Below the pieces are notes generated by a model. It searched no databases and was not told where the DNA came from. It saw only the letters and a list, made by a program, of their open reading frames with translations. Both the position numbers and the translations under genes were made by a program. Shown here piece by piece: positions 27,061 through 37,241 of a stretch of DNA of 64,000 nucleotides. Position 1 is the stretch's first letter; each line of letters opens with the position of its first letter. Location: the NCBI GenBank assembly GCA_964017235.1, contig OZ024929.1, positions 65,133,603-65,197,602 on the forward strand. Reading direction: 5' to 3'. The DNA comes from Sabellastarte sp. h YS-2021. Lineage: Eukaryota > Annelida > Polychaeta > Sabellida > Sabellidae.

Positions 27061-27130
27061 CAGCCTCTGATGATAAATTACAAAATAATTTTGAAATATT
27101 ACCAAATAACTCTTGGTCAGTATAAGGCAG
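27061..27130 (+). ncRNA. Candidate hammerhead ribozyme in the Penelope-like element
   Basis: Core CTGATGA (27067-27073) is followed by stem II AAATTA/TAATTT (27075-27080 with 27086-27091), GAAA (27093-27096), and stem III TATTACCAA with TTGGTCAGTA (27097-27105 with 27113-27122, one bulged C and one G-U). Then comes TA (27123-27124) as the U-H cleavage dinucleotide, and stem I AGGC (27125-27128) pairing with GCCT (27063-27066). The closing pair of stem II (27074/27092) is U-U, a weakness. Hammerheads are known in Penelope-like elements, which supports the call. Predicted cleavage is after 27124. Confidence 0.75.
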
Positions 27131-27196
27131 GACTATTGGGTAACTGCTATTGTCACTGCACATATCTCAATTATTCTTATTTTTCACTGGGTAATC

Positions 27197-28555
27197 ATGA
27201 GTGCAAGTGATACAGCCTTGTCTGCCAACATCCAGAATCTGGAAGTTCAGGATTCTAGTGCTTTCAACACTCCTACTAGTGGCACACCTATTCCCACTAC
27301 CAGTGTGAGCAGTGAAACAACCTCTCTACTGCAGGATGTAGTCAACAAGCTTAAAGACCCTGTCTCTACCAGAGGAAAGGGCATGAAGAGAAAGAGAGTG
27401 ATGTCTCCAGCCACCTCTCCAGGGGCGGATTTCAAGAAAGGTCTCAGACTTAGCCCAGTCTCAGGCTGAGCCACTGGCTCAAATCTGAGCCTTTTGGCTC
27501 AGCTAAGTCTTTGTCTCAAATGGTTTTCACAGAAGGGGTCTCAGTTGAGACCAAGCTTATCAAATAACCACAGTGGTTTTCTGTGTCATGTGACCATTTT
27601 TTGTAGTTAAAATATTCTACTGATGACATATATGTTCCTTGTTTGAAACATAATATCTCTGGTTAAATACCATTTTGCAATGGGAAACCTTGTAAACATG
27701 TAAAAACACCCAAAGACTACTTCAGGGGGTTGTTTTATGTACTTGTACCCTATTTTCAGCCATTTCAAATTTTGAAGTGAAGAAAGAATTATGGCGGCCA
27801 TATTTGAGCCTTTGTTTACAAAACTTAAGCCCACTTTCACCAGTCTCAACATTTGAGCCAGTGGCTCAGCCAAAGCTGAGACTGAGACCTTTTGTGAAAT
27901 CCATTAAGGCTGAGCCCATGGGCTCAAGTAAAATGTTCCAATAATTTGAGACAAAAGTCTTACGTTTGAGTCTGAGACCGGGCTAAGACCTTTCGTGAAA
28001 TCCGCCCCAGACAGCCGAGGACACTACCCTCCTGCTGCTAAGCCCCTTTTTTATCTTAGGGCGAAGAACGTCTACAGGAAAAAACTTAACCTGGCTACCA
28101 ATCTTCATTCAGTTAAAAACAGCCTGAAGAGTGGTAACTTCCCGCCACAGTGTAACTTCAGAAGCTCCCCACCTGAGAGCTCAGATGCATCATTCAAACA
28201 AAAATGGGTGGACCTCACTTCTAAGTGCAAGAGAGACCTTACCTTGCTTTGGACTGAAGAAATGAACCGCAAATACTCAGGGGTAAAAGGTGAAATCCAA
28301 GGGACTCTGGCTGAGCTTGAAACACTTCTTGACCAAGCTCAGTTTAAAGAAATTAAGGATTCCCTGACAGCTAAGTTCCAGTCAGCAGCTCCTTCTACTC
28401 TGCAGAAGAAAATGAAGCCAAACCTTCAACAGCAGAAGAAACCCACTAGACCTAACAAGAAGGTCAAGCAGGGAAGAAGACCACAGAATCCTAATAAACA
28501 ACTCAACCAGTTGTTAAATGGACTCTCCAGATTAATCCAGAATAAAACTAAATAG
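27197..28555 (+). pseudogene. Penelope-like element ORF1, interrupted by a MITE
   Basis: The ATG at 27197 begins a Ser/Thr-rich segment ending TSP at 27419. The reading frame resumes after 28010 as DSRGHYPPAAK and runs to a stop at 28555. The C-terminal half has a helical, charged region (LTLLWTEEMNRKY, LAELETLLDQAQFKEIKD) and a strongly basic tail (KKPTRPNKKVKQGRR), as expected of a nucleic-acid-binding ORF1 protein. I recognise no named domain. Without the MITE and one CAG copy, the frame is continuous. Confidence 0.7.
27423..28007. mobile_element. Harbinger-type MITE (585 bp), CAG target duplication
   Basis: Terminal inverted repeats of about 28 bp: GGGCGGATTTCA at the left and TGAAATCCGCCC at the right, continuing inward with few mismatches. 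CAG flanks both ends (27420-27422 and 28008-28010). A 3-bp CWG/TWA duplication is typical of PIF/Harbinger. There is no coding capacity. The inner core (ccaagcttatcaaataacca, about 27552) recurs at 42.5 kb. Confidence 0.85.
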
Positions 28556-28851
28556 ACTTTTATTCTTCTGTTGATCATCATTTCAAGTGTTTTCAATTTA
28601 CACATTGAATAAAACTTCATGTTAATAAAATTGTTAATTACCATTGCTTCTTACTGGACCTCTACCCCACCTTGGGTCTTGTGTTTATTTACCTTACACC
28701 TACTTTTAGCTGCACCATAGGCTAAAAAACGGCTGAGCCTCTAAAAAGAGGCTCTAAGCGGATGAGCCTCTAAAAAATGGAGGCTCTAAGCAGATAGGAA
28801 TTTCTCACCTCTATAGAAACTATCTCACCCTATTTGAAGTTCCACAAATAT

Positions 28852-31247
28852 ATGATGGCAACTTCAAATTTTAATGATATTCTTAAACGCATTCAGGATG
28901 AGGCCCAAATTGCCCCACCTGGCATCCTCCCTATGGGAAAAACTATGGACAGTCATATTGGTCATACAGTCATCAACCTGTCTGACATCACCCTAACAGA
29001 AAGCCAAGTACAGGCCCTCCAAAAATGACTTACTTTTTGCCCCACACCTGGTCCCCCAAATAAGGCAAAAATTTGGACTGACTTTAAGGAATTTCACAGG
29101 AGATTGTGCCTTAAATTTCATTTCTATAATGACAATCAACAATTTGATCATTTATCAGAACATGAAATTGACCTAATTAATTTCATGGCTGAAAACATGG
29201 ATGAACAAACTAATCCCTATCAAAAAATTCACAACAAATTTGTGAATAAAAGCACTTGGAAGCCATCCAGAGTCCACCAGTCTCTGGACATCTTTCAAAG
29301 ATCATTCAAGATTGGCCTTCTAAACAGTAACATCAAACATGCCAGGAAACCTAACCTGACAAGGGAACAAATGTCTAGCCTTAAAGAACTCTCAGATAAC
29401 CCTGAAATTGTTATCCAGAAAGCAGACAAAGGTTCTGCTGTGGTTGTCATGAACACCACTGATTACCTGAGAGAAGGATATAGACAATTGAGCGATTCCC
29501 AATTTTATACAAAATTGAGTCATGACTCAACTCAAGAGATAGCTAGAAATGTAACCAAGACACTTACATTAATGCAACAAAAGGGCCTAATCTCAGATTA
29601 AAACTTTGACCACCTTAACCCAGTAGATTGTACTGAGGCAAGGTTTTATATGCTACCCAAAATCCACAAAAAAGGAGTCCCAGGCAGACCTATATGCAGT
29701 TTTGTAAACCACCCTACTAGCAGAATTAGCAAGCTGGTAGATGAACATATTAAAGAGTATGTTCCAAAAACTAAGTCCTACATTAGGGACACCCAAGACT
29801 TCATCAGAAAGATCAAAGACTTAGGACCTATCCCTGAAGTAGCCATTTTATGCACATTAGATGTCTCCTCTCTCTACACCAATATACCTAACAATGAAGG
29901 TATCTTGGCTGTTGCTGAGAAATTGAGAAGTGACCCTAGTAAAACCCCTATAGCGTCGTTTATACTGGACTTACTCAAACTAGTTCTCCACAGTATGAAC
30001 TTCACCTTCAATGGTGATCACTATCTACAAACTGGTGGCACAGCTATGGGCACATCTCTAGCACCTAACTATGCCAACCTGTTTATGGATAGGTTTGAGA
30101 CTAAAGCACTAGCTGGCTTCCCATTGAAACCCCTCACCTGGAAATGGTTTATTGATGACTGTTTTATGGTGTGGACACATGGAGAAGAATCTTTGAAAAC
30201 CTTCATTGAATACTTAAACTCCTTGCACCCAACTATCAAATTCACCCATGAAATGAGCTACACTCACATTGACTTCCTTGACACAACTGTCAAATTTGAC
30301 TCAAACAGAGGGCTCATCACAACCCTATTTAATAAGCCTACAGACACCCATCTGTATTTGGAACACAGCTCAGCCCATCCCCAAAGTGTCCTCACCAAAG
30401 GACCATTTGGCCAGTACCTTAGACTCAGAAGGATTTGTACTCTGGACAGTGACTTTGAGGCAAACGCCAAAAAACTCACTGGTTTCTACCTTAATAGAGG
30501 GTACCCATTCCAGAACCTCAAAAGGCATTACAATAGGGCTAGGAAATTTAATCAGGATGAATTACTTCAAACAGTCTCAAAAGAAACTAAGGACTCACCA
30601 GTCATGGTCACTCAGTTCAATCCTAGGAACCCAGAAACAATTGGAATATTATCCAAAATACTGAGGATCTCGCTCAGATTTTCAGTACAAAACCACTGAT
30701 TGGTTTCAGACGCCTGCCCAATCTCAGGGACATACTTACCAGTAGCACTATATCATACCCCTTTAAACCTAGTACTGAACCAAACAAAGCAGTACATATA
30801 CCAATCTGCACAAGATTAGGTAAATGCACCTACTGTCCTAGAATCAAGAAAGTTGATCAGATTACCAGCTTTCACTCTAATCAAGTGTTTAAATGCAAAA
30901 ACATGCCAGTTAAACACAAAGTTACTTGTGAACTTACTAACCTGATTTACATCATAAATTGTAAAAAATGTGGCCACCAATACATTGGTGAAACCAAGAG
31001 ACCCTTCAGAAATAGAATGTATGAACACCATGCTAGTGTTCAGAAATTTTCTTCTGAAAAGTCCACTCCTGTCTCCAGACATTTCACCCAGAAAGACCAT
31101 TCTGTGAAACATGTGGAGTTCATTATTTTTCATTGGATGGGGGATCTATCAAACCCAAATACCACAAATAGGCGCAGAAGCCAAGAATTATATTACATTT
31201 GGGCATTCCCTACACTCCACCCAGCAGGCATTAATATGTTTGTATGA
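28852..31247 (+). pseudogene. Penelope-like RT with GIY-YIG endonuclease, inactivated
   Basis: One frame runs from ATG 28852 through TFCPTPGPPNKAKIW, FYMLPKIHKKGVPGRPI, TLDVSSLYTNIP, the Ala-less YADD-type box FIDDCFMVW and THIDFLDT. These are the RT motifs of Penelope-like elements. Two stops interrupt it: TGA at 29026 and TAA at 29599. Near 30640 the frame shifts, and the C-terminal GIY-YIG region (VFKCKNMP, YIINCKKCGHQYIGETKRP, then FRNRMYEHH) ends at 31247. RT copies the RNA and GIY-YIG nicks the target. Most residues look intact, so inactivation is recent. Confidence 0.9.
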
Positions 31248-31302
31248 AGCATATGCCCTCTCATGGCACCCCTTACCCATGTGCCCCTCTTTCCCCCTCT
31301 TT

Positions 31303-31600
31303 TTCCTCATGTATATGTATCAAGACCTAAACAGGTGCCCTTCAACCATTGATGGTTATAGATGGCCTTTGTTGACACCTTAGGCTCAGCTGGCCTCAAT
31401 ATCTCTCAAAGCTCGGACCTTAACAGGTTACTTTCCAGCTTTCACGGGGATCGACCCAAAAGTTCCAGAAACTTACCCAAGTGGAACCTTTCCGTTGTTC
31501 TCAACGAGCTCACAAAAACACCCTTTGAGCCTATGAATGACAGAGACCTCAAACATCATACTCTTAAAATTGTCTTGGCCTTGAAATCCAGCTGTTGAAG
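31303..31600 (+). pseudogene. DIRS-like tyrosine recombinase fragment
   Basis: It resumes from the right copy of the 15-bp repeat with FLMYMYQDLNRCPSTIDGYR. After a shift come RLLSSFHGDRPKSSRNLP and WNLSVVLNELTKTPFEPM, conserved N-terminal recombinase phrases of DIRS elements. The downstream catalytic part (Arg, His-x-x-Arg, Tyr) is not recognisable. This is the third piece of the DIRS that starts at 18.4 kb. Confidence 0.82.
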
Positions 31601-31820
31601 AGAGTCCCATGCTGCCCCCCCACTGTATTACAGCTGAGGGGTAGGGGCAAACTTTCCAACTTGAAAAAGGAAGTCTTGCAGTACTTCACCATCTGGGTCA
31701 CCTCAGTGTTGAAGGCATCAGACCAGTAATAGTCCATTTTTCTTGGACATTGGCCATGATACCTGCAACAGTCCGAGATAGCATTTACTTCCACATGGTA
31801 AGCTTGTAGCTTGTAAAAGC
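31601..31820. other. Unassigned remnant after the DIRS recombinase
   Basis: The sequence continues the DIRS region, but neither strand gives a convincing protein match. A minus-strand frame of 89 codons overlaps it without a recognised motif. Possibly the degraded recombinase C-terminus or DIRS terminal repeat. Confidence 0.35.
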
Positions 31821-32028
31821 TACATTTAAGCAATTAAAATTTACAATATTTTGTTTAAATATGTTTTCCCCCTACATTTTACATTTCAACAGTTAACATG
31901 GTACTTTACTTCTGAATATAATTTGCAGGGCACAACTTTTGTATCCTTTTCCCCTTTTACTTCTACCCTGAAACTCAGAGCTCACTGTCAGCTGACACAA
32001 AGCCCGTTCACAGGAACTTGATTGCTTG
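31821..32028 (+). mobile_element. Family A 3' end fragment
   Basis: A partial 155-bp unit leads to the A tail (gggcacaacttttgtatcc), TCAGCTGACA, the degraded hairpin GCCCGTTCACAGG and CTTG (32025-32028). It is followed at once by another family A leader. Confidence 0.8.
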
Positions 32029-33224
32029 TTTAAGATACCTTATCTATTGAGGATGGAAAGTTGTTCAAGGCATGCAGATCTGTTCGTTCATCTGTTCCCC
32101 AGAGCCATTACAAGTGAGGTACACCCACTTTATTCAACACTTTATCAAAATTTTCTCATTGACTTGCAGGGATTTTTCTCTTATCTTGCATTTATGTACT
32201 AGGCCCCAAATATATTCCCTTTTGAGAGTATCAGGCCTGGATCTTTCTTAATAATTTTTCTAGGATTTCTTAAAATAATTTTTAATGCATTAAAATTCAT
32301 GAAATCATACACTGAATCACTTTTACTTGAAAAGTATTGCAGTTAGAGCAATTTGTTTAAATATGTTATTCATCTATTTTTTCTATAGCTACAATAGCAA
32401 TACTTACTTTCTGACTTTTCAGTACCTGGTATAATGAGTAAAATCACTTGCAATTGAAAACTATTGCTTTTAGAGAATTTTGTATAAATATGTTATAACA
32501 TAGTGAAATTGCAGACCTGTAGAACATTGCATAGCTGAGCAAAGCTACTAGGGAGGTTATCACTGTTGATTAAATCACTTGTAACTTGAAAACAATTGCA
32601 TTTAGAGTATTTTGTTTCTGTATGTTATTCACTTATTTTTGGGTCAGCTGTAACATAGTGAAATTACAAACCTGTAGCTCATGTCATAGCTGAGCAATAG
32701 CTACTTTGAGGTTATCACTGTTGATTAAATCAGTTGTAACTTGAAAACAATTGCATTTAGAGTATTTTATTTTTTTATATGTTATTCACTTATGTTTTAG
32801 GTCAGCTGTAACCTAGTGAAATTACAGACCTGTATCTCATGTCATAGCTGAGCAATAGCTACTTTGAGGTTGTCACTGTTGAGTAAATCAGTTGTAACTT
32901 CATAACTACTGTACTTAGGGATTTTTGTTTACCTGTGTTATTCAGCTGCTTTTGGGTCAGCTATAACACAGTAAAATTGCTGACCTGTAGCTCATGGCAT
33001 AGCTGAGCAATAGCTATTTTCAGGTTCTCACTGTTGAGTAAATCATTTGTAACTTGAACACTATTGCCATTAGAGAATTTTGTTTAAATATGTTATTCAC
33101 CTACTTATGAGTCAATATGCACCCAGGACCAAATTTCTTCCTTTGTGTGACTTATCTTGTCAGTCATCAAGGTCAGTACCAACTCTATATGTAACCGATT
33201 CATCTAGTCGTCACTGATTGGTTG
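32029..33224 (+). mobile_element. Family A element, 5'-truncated, joined head-to-tail to the previous A end
   Basis: Right after CTTG at 32028 the sequence is the A leader beginning at its aagataccttatctat segment, so about 120 bp of the usual 5' end is missing. About five diverged 155-bp units follow to about 33110. It then ends in a shortened tail, with gattggttg followed by tttaaa at about 33224, resembling gattgcttg-tttaaa of the other copies. Confidence 0.72.
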
Positions 33225-33409
33225 TTTAAAGGTGTTGTTAAGAAAATGTAATTTTCATACATAAGATTGCCTATGTTGTGAAATGGGAAAGTAACAATTG
33301 AATAAATTGCCTGTTTCACAAAATGGGCAAAAGTTTCGCCTGTTTCACAAAATGAGTAAATTCGTGGATTGGGTATAACAAACATGTATATACATATTTT
33401 TTTTTCCAG
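33225..33409 (+). other. Intron end and 3' splice acceptor before the peroxidase exon
   Basis: A T-rich tract (tattttttttttccag) ends with AG at 33408-33409. Upstream, a short repeat, gcctgtttcacaaaatg, occurs twice (about 33309 and 33338). Confidence 0.8.
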
Positions 33410-34690
33410 GGTGGAATCTGAACAAGCTACATAAAGGTTTTGCCTTGCCCAGTGCAAGACTTTTATCACTTGAATTGGCTTCAGCACATGAAATAACTGA
33501 AGATGAAGACTTCACACACATGTTAATGCAGTGGGGACAGTTTCTTGATCATGACATAAGCTTTGTCCCTATGGCTGTGAGCAATTCACGGTTCAGTGAT
33601 GGCAGGCAATGTAATGAAACATGCGAGAACCAATCCCCTTGTTTCCCTATTCCTGTCCCACCAAATGATCCGCGGATACATCGCCATAGATGTCTTGGTG
33701 TAACTCGTTCCAGTGCCATGTGTGGGAGTGGCATGACATCTATCTTTTACCATAAACCTGTTCACAGAGAACAGATCAATCAGATTACATCATATATTGA
33801 TGCTTCTAATGTGTATGGTAGCCAGGAAGATGAAGCTGAAGGCCTGCGAGACCTATCCACCCAAACTGGCTATCTCCAGAGTGGATTGCTCATGCCATCG
33901 GGTAAACCACTTCTGCCTCCAAACAATGGGGAACCAGTTGATTGCCAAATGGATCCAAACAAGGCACATTTTCCTTGCTTTCAAGCAGGTGATCACAGAG
34001 CAAATGAACAATTAGGCCTTTTATCAATGCATACCCTTTTTATGCGGGAGCACAATCGAATAGCTGAGTCACTTAGAAGACTGAACCCTAACTGGGATGG
34101 AGACATGCTCTACCATGAAGCCAGAAAGCTAGTTGGTGCACAGATGCAACACATAACATACACACACTGGTTACCAAAAATATTAGGAGAAAAAGGAATG
34201 GGCATGTTAGGCAGTTATAAGGGATATGATCCATCTGTTGATTCAACTATCATTAACTCATTTGCAACAGCAGCATTTCGATTTGGCCACACTTTAATAA
34301 ATCCTTTGATATACAGACTAAATTCAACATTCCAACCAATCAGAGAAGGCAATTTACCACTTCACAAAGCATTTTTTGCTCCTTTTAGAATTATTGAAGA
34401 AGGGGGAATAGATCCAGTCATTCGAGGACTAATTGGAAGATCAGCTAAGAAAATGCTGGCAAAAGAATTATTAAATGAAGAACTAACAGAACGTCTGTTC
34501 AAGCTAGCACATGAAGTTGCTCTTGATTTGGCTGCTCTGAATATACAAAGAGGAAGAGACCATGGCTTGCCTACATATAATACTATGCGAGAATACTGTC
34601 ATTTACCGAAGGCAAAGATTTTTAGCAATTTTAAAGAAATTAAAGACTCCTCTGTCAGACAAACACTGAAGCGAATGTATGGACATCCAG
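33410..34690 (+). CDS. PXDN: Peroxidasin-like haem peroxidase, catalytic exon
   Basis: This 1281-bp exon has acceptor ...ccag at 33409 and donor gtaagag at 34691. It starts with the last two bases of a codon, gives 426 full codons, and ends with the first base of a codon. It encodes most of an animal haem peroxidase domain closest to peroxidasin, the secreted enzyme that makes hypobromous acid and sulfilimine crosslinks in collagen IV. Visible sites: QWGQFLDHD (haem-linked Asp and distal His), [17 protein letters not shown] (haem-linked Glu region), AFRFGHTLI (proximal His) and [12 protein letters not shown]. There are no stops. The LRR and Ig exons expected 5' are not in the window. Confidence 0.95.
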
Positions 34691-35159
34691 GTAAGAGTTT
34701 TAATGGGTCAAAGTAGGGCTCAACATTTCTTTTAATAGTTAAGGTCATATCAGAACAGGCCCCCAGTGTATCCCATGTTGCAATGATCTGGACTCAAACA
34801 AAAGTGGTTGATTGCCAAACTTATTTAATTACTTGTTAGCTAAGCCTAAGACTCCATGTCTTAAGGAAAGCAACTAATACATATGCATATAAAAGAAAGC
34901 AATTGGAGATAACAGACTGCTCTATGACAGAATTTCTTAAGAAATCTGAGAAGCATTTGCTCCTCTGACATCTTCAAAGATAAATAGTAGATAAGGAAAA
35001 ATGCAGGAATAGTGTTACCATACAGGCAACAATTCTCTGGAAAAACAAAGGTTAAAATCTTCGAGGAATAATATTAAAATGTTACACTCAGGAAAAATGA
35101 CTTTTTTATTGCGTTAAAACATCTTACTGAGTGGACAAGTGTATATACCTGGCACACTG

Positions 35160-35340
35160 CCGGTCTAGACAAACATTAGAAAAAACAAGGCTGAAAAGTC
35201 TTTGATCTGCATGCACGAGCTGCACAGCCATCAGAGACACGTATAGTGCACTACAATTTATAAAAGTCTGGGGACACAAAGACATTCCATGTCAGACACA
35301 TCCCATCCCAGTACTAACATAGTCCATTGCCGCTTATGGG
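35160..35340 (-). repeat. Degenerate 5S rRNA-derived SINE copy
   Basis: Aligns with the better preserved copy at 40.3-40.5 kb through aacaaggc, tagtgcacta, aaagtct and catcccagtactaacatagt. The last phrase is the reverse complement of a decayed 5S rRNA segment. Too diverged to set the ends. Confidence 0.55.
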
Positions 35341-35852
35341 GGTGTTCCACTTGTCAGTAACTAGGTATTTTCGAGGGTCAGGAGCAATGTTTACACAGTT
35401 GGTTAGGGTCAGTTATATTTTCCCGGCTTGTCGCAGTGGATCGGCAAAACATCAAGCATGTTTGATATTTCACTGACCCTCCACGACTCTGTATCCGGAC
35501 TGTGGCTCTGCCCACCTGGAAACTGTCTTGTCATGGATCTTTATGGCTTGTTGGTCACACTTCCTGTCTTGTCCTACACTGTTACCGTCTTGTCTTGAAA
35601 AACTTGCTATCCTGTCCTGGTTAAGTACCAAGACTCTACCTCCAGACAGGCCAGCTACACTAACTGACCGTACTTGAAAGCAAACAGGCCTGTCGTAAAC
35701 ATAACCAACCTGACTTGGACATTCCCTGTCAAGACGGGAAGTTTCCCAGTCTTCAACTGTTGAGTGGGTAACATCTCAGTGTGGAGATCAGCATAGGGTC
35801 AACAGCCACCATGTTACAGCATCAAAAAGTCCCTCTTTGGTCGACCAACAGG

Positions 35853-36310
35853 TCATGGACCAATTCACACAGATGAGAAGCATGCTGTCATCATTCCTCG
35901 GGCAAAAGCAGGAGACAACACGTACAGCCTTCTGCAACTACCTGGCATCAGAGTTGGAGGGATTAGAGGTGAAAGATTTTTAGACATTTAGAAACACAGC
36001 TGTAAATCTTCTTAGCAACATTCAAAGAAAGGTAGAAGAACAAGGTTGTCAGCCCAAGCAGCCACAGCAACAGACACTTTCAGGAAGCTCAAGGGTAACA
36101 ACAACATTTGTGCCACAGACATTTCAACAGCCACAGCAGCAAGCACCAGCTGCAAGGGAATACATCTTAACCATCCCAGAGACACAGATGGCTTCAAGCT
36201 AGGTCATCCAACCCGCTCAGCAGAGCCAAGTGGCAAGCAAAGGACAGCAACAGCAATCCAGAGGGCAGCCAGCTTCCTTCCTAGTCGTTGACTCCTAACA
36301 GGCTGGACCT
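35853..36310 (+). pseudogene. Remnant of Harbinger MADF/Myb-like partner protein, C-terminal part
   Basis: The + strand reads MDQFTQMRSMLSSFLGQKQ then a segment ending at a stop near 35990, then Gln-rich sequence. It parallels FEQMRTLVSGFLQQK in the copy at 47.47 kb. The DNA-binding N-terminal part seen at 46.98 kb is missing. In active Harbinger elements the partner protein assists transposase nuclear import and DNA binding. Confidence 0.6.
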
Positions 36311-36594
36311 TCAAGACCACTTACGTTCACATTGATGCCGACGAAGCAATTCAACCCTCCCATCAGTTGCCACTGCTACAGGCGAAGAAAGTCAACCACT
36401 GCTGTAAAGAATTTAAAGGTCCTTTTCAGGACCACCCAAATCTTCCAAAAACAATTTTTATCAGCTGCTGTTCCAAAAAATTTCCAAACAAGAAGTATTT
36501 CACAACCCCACACAAACACTTTGGCCCCAAACACAAAAACAAAAGGAATGAATGAATGTGTGATCCAAGAAAAGTTTGAAGTTAAAAAAAAAAC

Positions 36595-37020
36595 TTCAAA
36601 CTTTTAAAAAAGAATGTTAAATCATTTGGAACTTAAAAAAAATTCTTCAGCAATTTTGGAAAAAATAATTAAAAAAAAAAAAAGTTCAGCCAAAAAAAAA
36701 AAAAAAAAAAATTGATAATGTACTTTAAAAACTTTGGCAAAAAAATAGTGGCAAAGGCACCAACATTTTGCCCCGCCCCAAAGATTTAAAATGTTTAAAA
36801 AAAGTTAGACTTTAAAGAAGGTCTGACATGTGGAGGAAGTATTTTGACCTTTGGATTCGACCTTGTGACCTTTGACCCTTTGAGAAACTTTTTAGCTTCC
36901 CCTAAGGCATTTGGCAGATTTTGAACTTTAAAATATCTTGCAACTTTGCACAAAAAAAAAAATTTAGAAAGTTTTACACTGGGGGGGGGGGGGGGGGGGG
37001 GGGGGGGGTGTCATTTGGAC
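36595..37020. repeat. Homopolymer-rich stretch with A-runs and a 28-base G-run
   Basis: A-runs of 9-20 lie at about 36585-36711, and an unbroken run of 28 G occupies 36981-37008. No gene is seen. The G-run could form G-quadruplex DNA; its exact length is prone to sequencing error. Confidence 0.85.
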
Positions 37021-37241
37021 ATAACTTGGGTTGAGTGTTTTAAACAGGGGACTTCTGATTTGGTTTGAAATAGTTTGCAAACTTGTTGGAAACGAATTGG
37101 ATTTTCTTTGGAAGTTTGAGCAACACCAGCTTAAATAAAATTTCTTGGAATAATTGGGTAGTCCTGAAAAGGGCTGATAGAAGTCCTGAAAGGGACTGAT
37201 AGATGCCAGCTTCTGCCCCCAGGGTTGTTGGTTGACACATC

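Larger units (their letters stand above)
26543..31302 (+). mobile_element. Penelope-like retroelement, full insertion (about 4.76 kb)
   Basis: Bounded by the 15-bp direct repeat. In order it contains: a 5' region with repeated gagcctcctaggaggctc-type stems; a hammerhead motif (27061-27130); ORF1 split by a MITE; a second stem-rich region at 28.72-28.80 kb resembling that at 26.96-27.04 kb; and an RT plus GIY-YIG ORF. This order agrees with Penelope-like elements. There are two nonsense codons and a frameshift in the RT ORF, so the copy is dead but recent. Confidence 0.9.

Noticed and set aside
28700..28860. A second hammerhead ribozyme in the second stem-rich region of the Penelope-like element
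   Set aside because: It contains gatgag and stem sequences, but CTGATGA and GAAA in the needed order are missing.
31261..33400. Upstream peroxidasin exons just before 33410
   Set aside because: The sequence is DIRS recombinase and family A repeat; no exon-like match was seen.
33549..34015. Alternative-frame ORFs over the peroxidase exon
   Set aside because: They overlap a conserved enzyme frame and show no domain of their own.
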